Position numbers and translations under genes: made by a program. 64,000 nucleotides of DNA from W0P28-013 sp051878315. GTDB lineage: Bacteria; Bacteroidota; Bacteroidia; Bacteroidales; Paludibacteraceae. Position 1 is the stretch's first letter, and each line of letters begins with the position of its first letter. The stretch spans positions 32,698 to 96,697 of the forward strand of contig JBJEJW010000063.1 in NCBI GenBank assembly GCA_051878315.1. The letters are read 5' to 3'. The notes beneath the pieces are model-generated. The model saw nothing but the letters and a program-made list of their open reading frames with translations, was not told the DNA's origin and did no database searches. Shown piece after piece: positions 26,704-36,600 of the stretch.

Positions 26704-27684
26704 TTATTTTTGTTTGAGAATAATCCAAATGATGATGGGTGCGCCGACCAAAGCACTGATGGCGTTTATGGGCAGCGTATAACCTTGTGCCGGCAGTTGT
26801 GTGGCAATGTCGCACAGCATCAGCAGCGAAGCACCACACAATATGCAACCGGTCAGCGTGATGCGGTGGTCGGCAGTGCGAAAAAGCCCACGCACTAAAT
26901 GCGGCACAGCCATGCCAATGAATGCTATCGGTCCGGTGAATGCCGTCGTCGTGCCCGCTAACAGTGCCACAGCAACGATAATCAGTATGCGTGTGCGTGT
27001 GATGTTGATGCCTAAACTTTGCGCATAATTTTCGCCAAGCAGCAGACCGTTTAGCGGTTTTTGCAGGGCGTAGGCCAGCACCAACCCGATGACGACCAAA
27101 GATAGCATTACCCACATATAATTCCACCCAACGGCCGATAAACTGCCAAAAGTCCATACGACAAATAATTTCAGTGAGTCGGGGTTGCTCGCATTTTGGA
27201 GAATGGTAACCAGCGAACCGGCTATTTGGCCAAACATGATGCCGACAATGAGCAACGAAACGGCTTGTCGCACCCGAAACGACACTGCCAACACCAACAA
27301 CAGTACCAATACGGCACCGATGATGGCGGCACTTACCAATCCCCAACCGCTTTGTACGAATACGACGGGCAACAGACTACCGGCCAGCAGATAGATGGCG
27401 ACACCGAGACTTGCGCCCGAACTGACACCTAACACATACGGACCGGCTAACGGATTGCGAAACAACGTTTGCATAAGGAGGCCGGCCACCGAGATAGCTG
27501 CTCCTGTAACGATGGCAGTCAATGCTTTGGGTAAGCGAAAATTGTAGATAATGTTGTGATAGAGTTCATTGTTCGATACGAGTGCTTCGAACGGAACACT
27601 GCCGAAACAGACATCGCACACGAATAACACGCTTGTAATGGCAATTAATGCGGCGAATTGCAGTATGTTACGTTTGTTTCTCAT
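26704..27684 (-). CDS. FecCD/BtuC-family ABC transporter permease
   Basis: Inner-membrane permease with about ten hydrophobic helices, forming a homodimer in this importer class. Family motifs are FRLPKALTAIVTGAAISVAG near the N-terminus, QTLFRNPLAGPYVLGVSSGA, LLLGENYAQSLGI (coupling-helix region contacting the ATPase) and FTGPIAFIGMAVPHLVR. Length 326 is typical. Its ATG overlaps the stop of the binding-protein gene by 4 nt and its stop is one base before the ATPase GTG, so the operon is translationally coupled. Confidence 0.94.
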   Translation of the reverse strand: MRNKRNILQFAALIAITSVLFVCDVCFGSVPFEALVSNNELYHNIIYNFRLPKALTAIVTGAAISVAGLLMQTLFRNPLAGPYVLGVSSGASLGVAIYLLAGSLLPVVFVQSGWGLVSAAIIGAVLVLLLVLAVSFRVRQAVSLLIVGIMFGQIAGSLVTILQNASNPDSLKLFVVWTFGSLSAVGWNYMWVMLSLVVIGLVLAYALQKPLNGLLLGENYAQSLGINITRTRILIIVAVALLAGTTTAFTGPIAFIGMAVPHLVRGLFRTADHRITLTGCILCGASLLMLCDIATQLPAQGYTLPINAISALVGAPIIIWIILKQK

Positions 27685-28820
27685 GGAGCCAATTTACAAA
27701 TGTATGTCGGTGTATGATAGTCCGCGATGGTAGGGTGCAGTGCCCAAATCAAATCGTTGAGAATTACATCGGGGTGTACAACGCCGCTCTCCCAAAAATC
27801 GTTGGCACCGCCGTTGCGTGTGCGCGCGTAGAAACCGTAAACACAACCGGTTTTGGCTGCTTTGAATAATTGATGTCGCTCGTCCAAGGCAAATAGTTCG
27901 TGCATGGTAGCGGTGGGTGCATTCAACCATACGTCGGCTTGTGAAAAATGTAGTAGCACGGTTTCGAAATTGAGAGGCAAACTACCATTTGAGGTATCGT
28001 CGCTGTAAAAATAGTTGGCACCGGCATCGGCAAACAACTGTCCCATGTAACTCTGTCCGCCCGGCATGTACCAAGTGCCTTTGAAATTGCTGCCGGCCAT
28101 TACTGTCGGTTGATTAGTAGCAAGTTGCGCCGCTATTTTCGCTTCGATGTAGTTACTCTCGATGGTATCGAAATAGGTCGCTGCGATGGATTCTTTGTCA
28201 TAAAAAACGGCCACAAGTTTCAACCATTCGGCGCGTGCAAGGGCGTTAGGTTCAGTCCATTCGTTGTTGAAAATCAGCGGGATACCGGATTCTGCCAATC
28301 GTTTGGCGTTGTTGTCTTGTTGGTTATAACTTGCCAACATAAGTGCATTGGGTTTCAGTGCAAGTAGCCGTTCGGTATTTGTATCGAAAGCGTCGCCCAA
28401 ACTGATGATTTGCTTGTCGGCATATCGTTGTCTGATGGTGTCGTTGTAAACAAGTTCGGGGTTGCAGATGCCGCTGATGCTGTGCAGTTCGTCTATGACC
28501 TCCAAAAAGGCGTAATGCGTGCACGATGTAACAGCCAAATGTGTTAGCGGAATGCGTATTTTGGTGCCGTCAGTCGGCACGTTGGCAGTATCGGTTTTAA
28601 CCAAATAATATGTAGCCAGCACGGCATTGTCGATCCACGGGTTGTTTATTGTAACTCGTTTGTAATCAGCAAAATAATCAACCGTAAATCCATGAGCGTA
28701 TTTTACGGTAAGGGTCGAATCGGGCGTGTCGTCGGTGGGCGCATGTTGGGCTGCGTGGCGTCCGCAGGCGGTCAGCATTGTGATGACGGCAAGTGTGTAT
28801 ATGAGAAATAATTTTTTCAT
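27681..28820 (-). CDS. Substrate-binding lipoprotein of the FecB/BtuF type
   Basis: Periplasmic-facing lipoprotein that would capture the metal chelate and hand it to the permease encoded next. The ATG at 28820 gives MKKLFLIYTLAVITMLTAC, a signal peptide with lipobox LTAC. The TroA/BtuF-like fold shows in GTKIRIPLTHLAVTSC, SGICNPELVYND, LLALKPNALMLASYN and GSNFKGTWYMPGG. The N-terminal in-frame extension to 28868 overlaps the promoter. The gene has 379 residues. Ligand (heme, cobalamin or siderophore) cannot be decided; no TonB receptor or riboswitch is next to it. Confidence 0.9.
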   Translation of the reverse strand: MKKLFLIYTLAVITMLTACGRHAAQHAPTDDTPDSTLTVKYAHGFTVDYFADYKRVTINNPWIDNAVLATYYLVKTDTANVPTDGTKIRIPLTHLAVTSCTHYAFLEVIDELHSISGICNPELVYNDTIRQRYADKQIISLGDAFDTNTERLLALKPNALMLASYNQQDNNAKRLAESGIPLIFNNEWTEPNALARAEWLKLVAVFYDKESIAATYFDTIESNYIEAKIAAQLATNQPTVMAGSNFKGTWYMPGGQSYMGQLFADAGANYFYSDDTSNGSLPLNFETVLLHFSQADVWLNAPTATMHELFALDERHQLFKAAKTGCVYGFYARTRNGGANDFWESGVVHPDVILNDLIWALHPTIADYHTPTYICKLAP

Positions 28821-28825
28821 GGTTG

Positions 28826-28833
28826 CAAAGTTA
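28826..28833 (-). promoter_or_regulatory. -7 element of the importer operon
   Basis: TAACTTTG on the minus strand matches TAnnTTTG but ends only 5 nt before the ATG at 28820. If used, the transcript would have almost no leader. No clear -33 box. Confidence 0.45.
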
Positions 28834-28895
28834 GCAAAAAATGTTGATAGTTGTAACCATTCGTGCATGGTGGTGTGAATGGCAGTGATGATGTA

Positions 28896-28930
28896 AAAAG
28901 AAACAGCCGAGTTAATCGGCTGTTTCTTTT
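28896..28930 (-). terminator. Strong terminator of the surface-protein operon
   Basis: A 15-bp perfect stem (28896-28910 with 28916-28930) with loop GTTAA and, on the minus strand, a following run of T (TTTTT). It lies 22 nt past the stop of the OmpA-family gene and before the importer promoter, marking the end of the operon that starts at 43286. Confidence 0.85.
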
Positions 28931-28952
28931 GTGTTTATGCAAGATGCGTTGC

Positions 28953-30155
28953 TTATTTTGCTTGTGGCAAAACCGTGATACGCACGATGCGGTTCAATGC
29001 CCCTTCTTCGTAAACTTGTTCGCGGTCGCCTAATGGGTTGACGGTGATGCAATCGGCCGGGACACCATATTCGTTTACCAATATATTGCGCACTGTTTCG
29101 GCACGTTGTTGGGCAAGTCGGTCATTTATTTCGGGCGTTCCCGTATCTTTGTCGCAGTAGGCGTCTAAACGCAATGTAACATCGGGATATGCATTGACAA
29201 AGGCTGCCACATTGTAATATTGCGTGGCATAATTTTGTTTGGGTTCGGCAGCCCCAAGTGTAAATTCGATAAGCGCAATTTGGAATGGTTGGTCGAATGT
29301 GTTTGTGATGGCAGCGGCAGCCAAATCCGTGTTTGTGATGGGCGCACCACGTTCGATGACGCGTTCAGTGTGGTGGTACACATGTATCGTGTCGGCGCGC
29401 GTGTACTTATCGTGGTTTTGTTGGCGGGCTGTATCGTCGTTTTTATTCTGTTGTTTGTAGGCAAAACGATGTCCGCCGAAATTGTACGAAAAACCTACTG
29501 ACACAGCGAGGTCTTCCTGCGTGACGGGACCGGCATGTACCGTGTATCCTTCGGCCATAATGGTAGTGGCAAGAGACAGATTGATGTCCCAATTCTCGTT
29601 GATGCGGTATTTCCCTGTCAACCCGAAATGCCCGGTTAGACTATGTAGTGCAGGCGAATTATGCCCGGTCGAACCATATAAATAACCGATACCAATGTGC
29701 GGAATGACATCCCATTTGCAAGTGTGTAGATAGCCCCGGTTGATGCACGACGAAATACTCAATAGTACGTCGATATGCGGATTGACGTAAAAAATATTGA
29801 AGTTGCTCGAACCGTCGAAAAGCGGTGTGATTTGCTGTGGTTCGAAGTTCCATTTTAGCAAGTCGGCCGACGAGGCTGCACCTTGCCACCAAAACGATTT
29901 GATGCCGAGTTGTAATCCGAAATAAGGCATTACCCATTTACCTGCTGATAGCGATATTTCGGGACGCATTCCGTTGGTGGCATCGATGTTGGGATTTTGT
30001 TGACGGCTTTGGTTAAATAGAATATCGCCGCCTACCATCAAAGAAAGGAACCAATCATCAGTAGCGCGTCCTGCACCATTGTATATGGTATCGTTTTGGG
30101 CAAATGTGCCGAAAGTAATAGTCGTTGCGAGTAAAAGAATAAATAGACGTTTCAT
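28953..30155 (-). CDS. OmpA-family outer-membrane protein
   Basis: A signal peptide (MKRLFILLLATTITFGTFAQ) is followed by an N-terminal domain of roughly 200 residues that looks like a small outer-membrane beta-barrel (alternating strands such as WFLSLMVGGDILF, WDINLSLATTIMA and ending SVGFSYNFGGHRF). A linker follows, then a C-terminal OmpA domain with VTLRLDAYCDKDTGTPEIND and AQQRAETVRNIL, which in other members binds diaminopimelate of peptidoglycan. The C-terminal domain has Asp and Arg in the expected ligand motif. It starts 3 nt after the small lipoprotein gene and is the last gene of the five-gene operon. Likely to link the outer membrane and its surface proteins to the wall (inference). 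Confidence 0.88.
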   Translation of the reverse strand: MKRLFILLLATTITFGTFAQNDTIYNGAGRATDDWFLSLMVGGDILFNQSRQQNPNIDATNGMRPEISLSAGKWVMPYFGLQLGIKSFWWQGAASSADLLKWNFEPQQITPLFDGSSNFNIFYVNPHIDVLLSISSCINRGYLHTCKWDVIPHIGIGYLYGSTGHNSPALHSLTGHFGLTGKYRINENWDINLSLATTIMAEGYTVHAGPVTQEDLAVSVGFSYNFGGHRFAYKQQNKNDDTARQQNHDKYTRADTIHVYHHTERVIERGAPITNTDLAAAAITNTFDQPFQIALIEFTLGAAEPKQNYATQYYNVAAFVNAYPDVTLRLDAYCDKDTGTPEINDRLAQQRAETVRNILVNEYGVPADCITVNPLGDREQVYEEGALNRIVRITVLPQAK

Positions 30156-30158
30156 AAA

Positions 30159-30617
30159 TCAGAGGACGGTTAAAATGATTTGGTGCGGTTGGGCTGTTGT
30201 GCCAATGATGCTTCCGCTGGTAATGACAAATGTTTCCGATTGATATATATACCCCGTGCGACTGCTCCAATAGCGTATGTATGCCGTTGGCTCTTCATTG
30301 GCATCGGCTAAAGGTATCGAGATATTAAATAGACCATTTTCCAAGTCCAAATTGGCTACACCGCGACATACATTATCTACGAAAACCGCCATTTGGTCGT
30401 CGGCGTCGATGTAAGGTTGCAGATTGTCCGGCAGGGAAATGACAGCCGTGGCGCCAATGTATGTGTACGACACAGTGTCGGTAAATGCCCATTGGGGATT
30501 GTCGTAACGAGTGATGGTCTCTTTTTTGTGGCACGCAGCCATGGTTACCGCCAATAAGACGGTAACCTGGAGCATGACAATTTTGGAAATATTCGATTTT
30601 ACAAAAATACGTTTCAT
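30159..30617 (-). CDS. Small lipoprotein with the same domain as the giant's C-terminal region
   Basis: 152 residues. The lipobox is in LLAVTMAACHKK, with a long N-region before it. The rest reads as one beta-rich domain: DDQMAVFVDNVCRGVANL, a middle strand, AYIRYWSSRTGYIY and a Gly-containing end. The giant protein upstream has a corresponding stretch near residue 2765 (NDILAAFNGKECVGVAR, then LTFRMYDASTGTTY), and the order of motifs is the same. No function is known. It starts 20 nt after the giant gene and is followed 3 nt later by the OmpA-family gene. Confidence 0.8.
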   Translation of the reverse strand: MKRIFVKSNISKIVMLQVTVLLAVTMAACHKKETITRYDNPQWAFTDTVSYTYIGATAVISLPDNLQPYIDADDQMAVFVDNVCRGVANLDLENGLFNISIPLADANEEPTAYIRYWSSRTGYIYQSETFVITSGSIIGTTAQPHQIILTVL

Positions 30618-30637
30618 TTTGCTGTTAAAATTAAGGG

Positions 30638-33600
30638 TTAAAACTTAATGAACTTTTGCACTTCGACTTCGTCGCCATGGATGAACCGCAAGAAATAGGT
30701 TCCTTCAACGAGCGGGCTGACATCGATGGAGTGCATGAACAAACCGTCGGTATGCTCTTTGTTGGACGAGTAAACCTGTTTGCCCAGCACATCGTAAATT
30801 TCGATGCGGGTCGTTTCGTCCGGCATCACAACAGCCGATACGGTGAGTTGCGTATTAGCCGGTATCGGATAAATTGACAATGTCGAGACAAAGTTGGTTT
30901 CGTTAAATTCGATCTTGGTCGGTGCCGATGGCGCGCCGCTCAAGCCGTTTGGCGCGTACGATACGACGGTGCTCGATAGTTGTGTGTCATTATTGCGTAC
31001 ACGGATGAAATGTACATCGTCCTGTGCATTGTCGCCGGCAACCGAGATGCAGAGCAGTGTTGTGTCGCCATAGGAAACCGGCACGGCTTCGCCACGAATT
31101 TCGCCATTGACAACAGCGTATAGTTTGTCGTTGGGCTGTATGGCGTCGGAATAGCCGAAGATAGACATGTTTTGTGCATATCGGTGTTCGCTGCGGAGTT
31201 GAGGTGCGCGGTTCACTGTCGAGGCTTTCGACGGATACGTCAAGGTCTTTGTCTGGTCAGACGTATTGTGAAGCATATAGCCTTCGTTCGGGCGCATCAC
31301 TTCCAAAGAACCGATCCATTCGTTGCCGTAGTACATGGCAAAACCGTTTTGCGACTTGATGATGTCGCCGTTGACAGCATCGTAACCCGCGAGTGCCGTT
31401 TTTACACTGAGTACGCTTTGTGGCAAATAGGAAATGTAGTTCCAACGGCGTGGCGCAATAGTGATGGGTATCGAGGTCGGGTCGATTTCGGTACCGCTCA
31501 CAGGCAACGTCTTGTCGGAGTTGACGTGGAAGAGATACATCTCGCTATTGTTGAACGATTTCAGACGACCGCCGCTTGCCCACGTGTGTGTTGCTTCAAC
31601 ATAATCGGCAAACAAGAGCAGTGTTTTGACGGTTTCGCCGTTTTCCCAACTACCTTCAGCCAACGCGGCATTGAGGTCGTTCAGGTTGTCGTTTGCAAGG
31701 TTGAACGATATCCAGTTCCAACCTTTATTCAGGTTGATGTTGGTGCATACCAATTCGCCTCCGTCGAAAATAACCGGATCCATAGGCGTGCCGACGACTT
31801 GCTGCGAAGCAAACGTTATCGTCTGCGACGGTACAGCCTGATAAGTGGTACCTGTCGAGGCGTCGTACATGCGGAATGTGAGCGGTGTCGATGTTTTGGA
31901 TGTGTGCGAATAGACGGTGAGCAGTACATAATACATGTCGGTCGCAGCATTGTAAGCTGTGCGAGCAACGCCTACACACTCCTTGCCGTTGAAAGCAGCG
32001 AGTATATCGTTCTTATCCATGGAGAACACGCCTTCGAAACGCATTTGTCCGAAGATGGAACTATTGTACTCGAATGCGCTCGGATCGACGCTCCATGTAG
32101 GCTCTTCGCCTTTGACGGTAACGTTAATTGAGAGCGGTTCGCTTACATTTTGTGCATCTACCAAATAGATGACTTCGTTGTAACTGCCAACATTCAGACC
32201 GCTATTGATCGAGAACTCAATCGTTTCCGATTTGGTCGGATTGAGAGTGCCGTTGTTGGGCGTAGCAGTGAGCCACGATGGTAAGTTCTCGATGGTGTAG
32301 TTCTGAACAAAGCCTCCCTTGTTCGTGATACCTACTTGGAAGGTGTATTCTTCATACAGTTGTTTCTGAATGTTAATTTCGTCTTCTTGCCACATCAGTT
32401 GATTGCGGTCGATATAGGCCGACCAAGTGATTGGCGACAAGATGCTGTTGCCGTTCACGTCGCGCACATCGGTAGCCGTGAAGTTGACAATCGTATTTTC
32501 GATACGATAATCGTCTTCTTTGAGCGTGATGATAAGTGCGTCGTTGTTGACTACAAAGTCGTAAAGCAAACTGCTGACTGCGCCTTTGGTCTTGACTGGC
32601 GCTATATCCGATGATTGGATAGTATTGCCATAATTTACGGCTTGTAAATCATTGTCTGAAACGAAATCTTTCAGCGTATATTGCAATTCGGGTATACCTT
32701 GGAACGTAATGTAGTGCTCAAACGGATAGTAGGCCAGCAGACCTAATTCGTTGCCGTCGAGTTTTTCATTGTCGAGTTGTTCCATTTGTGCTTGTGTACG
32801 ATAGAGATTCCACAGACGAATTTCGTCTATCGAGCCGTTGAAGAATCGGTCGATGGTTAAGTGTGTATCGTTGGGAATATCGTGCCAACCGCAAGCACCG
32901 ACAAAGATACGATCGCTGGCAATGCCACCAACCATATCGGCTGCGAGGTATGTTTGCAACTGACCGTCGATGTAGATGCGTGCATGTCCGTTGGAACGGC
33001 TGACAGTGAATACAAAATTGTGCCATGTATCATCAGCCCAATTGCCTTGTACGACTGTTTCGTAACCGTTGTTGCGGTAGCACAATTCGCCGGCAGCATT
33101 CCATCCGACGGCAAACAAGTTGGTCGGATTCTCCGAAGTGCTGTTTACGCCATCACCGTTGGATAACATAATGGCATCGACTTGTGGTGCTGCGGCTTTG
33201 AACCAGAATCCGAGTGTATAATCCATCTCGGCTGTGCAAACGGTAGCCGAACTATTGATTTCGAGATAGCCGCTTTGTCCGTCGAAACGGGTAGCAAAGC
33301 CTTCGGGTAAAGCCCATTCGGCATTGTATAGAATGAGGTTCAAACCGCGTGCTTTGTCGGCTGTCGCAGTGCCTTGGGCTTCATCCATGGCGTAATAGCC
33401 TATCAAGCCGACGTCGTTGCCGGAGAGTTGTATGGCGCTATTGGCTTGGAGTTGTCCGGCCGAACGGCATGCGTTCCAAATGCGGAATTGGTCTACTTGA
33501 CCGTTGAAATAGCCTGTTTCGGAGGCTATATCGCGACCTATTTGGAACAGACCGATACCGTCGTAGTCGTTTACCGTCGCCTCGACTACGGCCACCCAAT

Positions 33601-36600
33601 TGACATACGCTGTCAGCAGGGAAGTGGCGCTGTTGTAGGTGAGGGCAACGTGATTCCAACTACCGGCTTCCAATGCTGTGGGCTTGCTGGAGCGTAACTC
33701 CGTGTGACCAAAACGCACCGTAACGTAGTTTTGATTGTCGATGCTGAACGCAAGACTGCTGCGTGTGTCGCCGTGACTGAAAATGGTGGCGTTTTGCGCA
33801 TAGTCATATTTTATCCAGCCTTCGATGGTCAAGTCTTTTGCACTGTAGTTTTTGCTGAGTTCGGTTGACAGATAGGCGGCTTTGCCATCGAGTTGAATGG
33901 CTACGTCGTGGTTGGTGACTGCGCCGTTGCGTATGCCTGTTACCGAGAAGTTGTTGGTAGTGAGCAATCCGTCGGCAATGGTTTCGTTGAAGTCCAAACG
34001 TATTTCATCGCTAATGGTCAAGATACCGTTGGCGGGTTTGGCAGCACCGAATAGACGCGGATTGTACATATCCTTGATACCGGAAACGATTTCCGACTCG
34101 TTGGAATAGAGTTGATTATTGATGTTGCAGAACGATACGGCGCGTATGTCGTAGCGTTGGTCGGGCAACTCGTCCATATAGAAATTGTAGAATATGTTAC
34201 CCAAATTTTCCGACTGAATGCGCAGTGCATTGAAGCCCTTGTCCACCATGGCATCGACCAGCGAGTCGTTGTCGTAGTAGTAGGCCAGCGTAATCCATTC
34301 GTTGTCGGATGCGGAGGTGGCTTTGTACTGCAATTCGATGTGGTCGAAATCCGTATAGTTGACATCAAAGTCGGTCAAGGTAATCGGCATATAGTGGCTC
34401 ACGACACCGGCGATGGTGTCGGCGGCGCATTTGGTGTTGTATGTCCAATTGTTGGACGGCGCACCAACGCGCACGCTTGTACAAGACGGTGTGAAATGCG
34501 CTGTTACATATACCGTATCCGATATGAGCGGAATGAAACTATTCGGGTCGTTCTGACATTGCGATATGAGTATGATGCCTAACGAATCGTAATTGAGCAC
34601 AGTACCTTTGCGTACGGAGAGCGTCTTTTTCAGGTCGTCGCCGGCAGGCACATGGTATGCCAAACGCGATCCCGAAAGCGGATTGCCGTCAATAGTGATG
34701 ATGGCGCCGTTAGGATTGGTTCGGTCGTACGGTATGATGTCGAACGTTTGGTCTTCGCCGGTTTCGGAGTTGTTGCGCAAGTGCAGCATGAATGTGGCGG
34801 CTTCGCCCGAAGGAATGTTCTCTTGAAAATTTTTGTCCACCGATAGCGTCGGCACTTCCAACTGCATGGTGGCTGCGTCGATTACTTCCGTTTCGTGATA
34901 TTTCCAGTGTACGGCTGTGTATTCGCCTTCGTATGGGCAACTTGTGGCACCACCGCGTGTGCGGAACACAAAGGTCGGGAACGACTCTTTCATTTCGACA
35001 CTGTTTTCGTTGGCTGCGCCGGAACCCAAGCCGGGACCGCTGACGCCATATTCTTCGTCGGACGAATCCCAGCCGTTGTTTTCGTACAAAACGTCAACCG
35101 ATATGTAATCATCGTCGCCCGATTCGGCCAGGACAAAACCTTTGGCGTGCGAGGCCGTCATGTCGTCGGTAAATTCGCCGCCTTGTACCATGCCCGTGTG
35201 TTCTTCGAATGCGAACGTCGTTTTACTACCCATCACGTTCACCATAAAGTCGTTGGAAACGATGGCGCCTACCGTGATGTCGAACGAGTTGACGGACGAC
35301 ACAGTGGTTGAATATTGCTCGCTGTATTCGATAGGCGAACCGGCGTGGAACGAGTAGTTTTGCAGCAGTTTGCTGGCTTTTACTTTGATACTGTCGTTGT
35401 CCGACATCACCTTGTACCACTTGTCTATCGATTGGTTGATCGATGCTACCGAGTCGATTTTGTTAGCAGCAAGGTAGGCTGTGTAGTAACCGGGCTGACC
35501 GAAGTTCGGGTCGCCGGCCGGCACGGTGGACATGTAGTAACAGCGTTTGTTGATGTTGGCCGAGTCCTGCAAGGTGGCTTCGTCGCGCGTGCCGGGCAGC
35601 AGCAACAGGCTGTTGCGCACATCTTCCAAGTTGGGTATCAGCGTCTGTTCGAGGTAAATTTGCGGATAAGCAAATAGCGTATTGAACGACTGAGCCATCG
35701 ACAGACCGCGCGTTTGCACGAGCGCATATTTGTCATTTATGGTATAAGTACCAACATAGGCATCGGCACCTAATTTATCGTAGGTGGCTTTTGGTACGAT
35801 GGTGCTGACCAACGTGCTGCCAAAGGTGATGTTAGTCGAGTAGCCGACATATACGTCGCCGTTGGCGCCGACATACAGCGGGTCGTCGCTGGTTTGGAAA
35901 CGCTGCGTAACGGTGGTTACAGTGGTCTTGGTGTTGCTGCCGGTGTATTGTGCCGACTGCTTGATACCGGCACTGACACCTGTTTCAGCTTCAGATGCTG
36001 TGTTTGCAGTACCGGTGGCCGTAGCTGGAGTTACAGCCAATGTGATGGTCATAGCTCCTGAATTGTAGCCCTCTGTCCATATTTCGGTACCTTCGTGCTC
36101 GAGTCCGCCGCGGTAGGTGTTGCTCTCGGTAAAGGTGGTGCCTTTTTCGAGGTACGAATAGGAGTTACTTCCCGGTGGGTCGCGTAGCACGGTCAGCAGT
36201 TTGTCGGGACCGGCGGTTACGAAGTTGACGCCCGTCTGATGGCTACCCAAAATGTAGGCTTCACCATTCTCGTTGCCCATCGGGTTTTCCCAATTGACGC
36301 TGGTCGGGTTATCGGAGTCGCCGTAAACGAATGTGGCGTTCACCGAGCCGGTGGCGTTATCCATGGTCGGTTGGTCAATGGTTACCTGCCAATAGTTTTC
36401 GTCAGCTACCAGCGTGTCGGAGTAGGCAAAGTGTTGGCTGCCGAAGCTTACTGTGGCGTCCTCTACCGGCACACGGTCGATTTTGGTCGAGTCGATGTGT
36501 CCTACCGCGTCGGTGTAGTACAAGAACTCTTCGAATATCTCGTAGCCGAAGAAGTAGATTTCGTTCTGCGTGAATACCGGTTTGTCAAACAGATATTTGC

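Noticed and set aside
26703..26756. Extended ATPase starting at GTG 26756
   Set aside because: It would lie inside the permease gene; GTG 26702 gives the standard N-terminus of the family.
31172..32131. Open frame of 319 codons on the plus strand inside the giant gene
   Set aside because: Antisense to sorting-domain and repeat sequence of the giant, with no start signal or motif.
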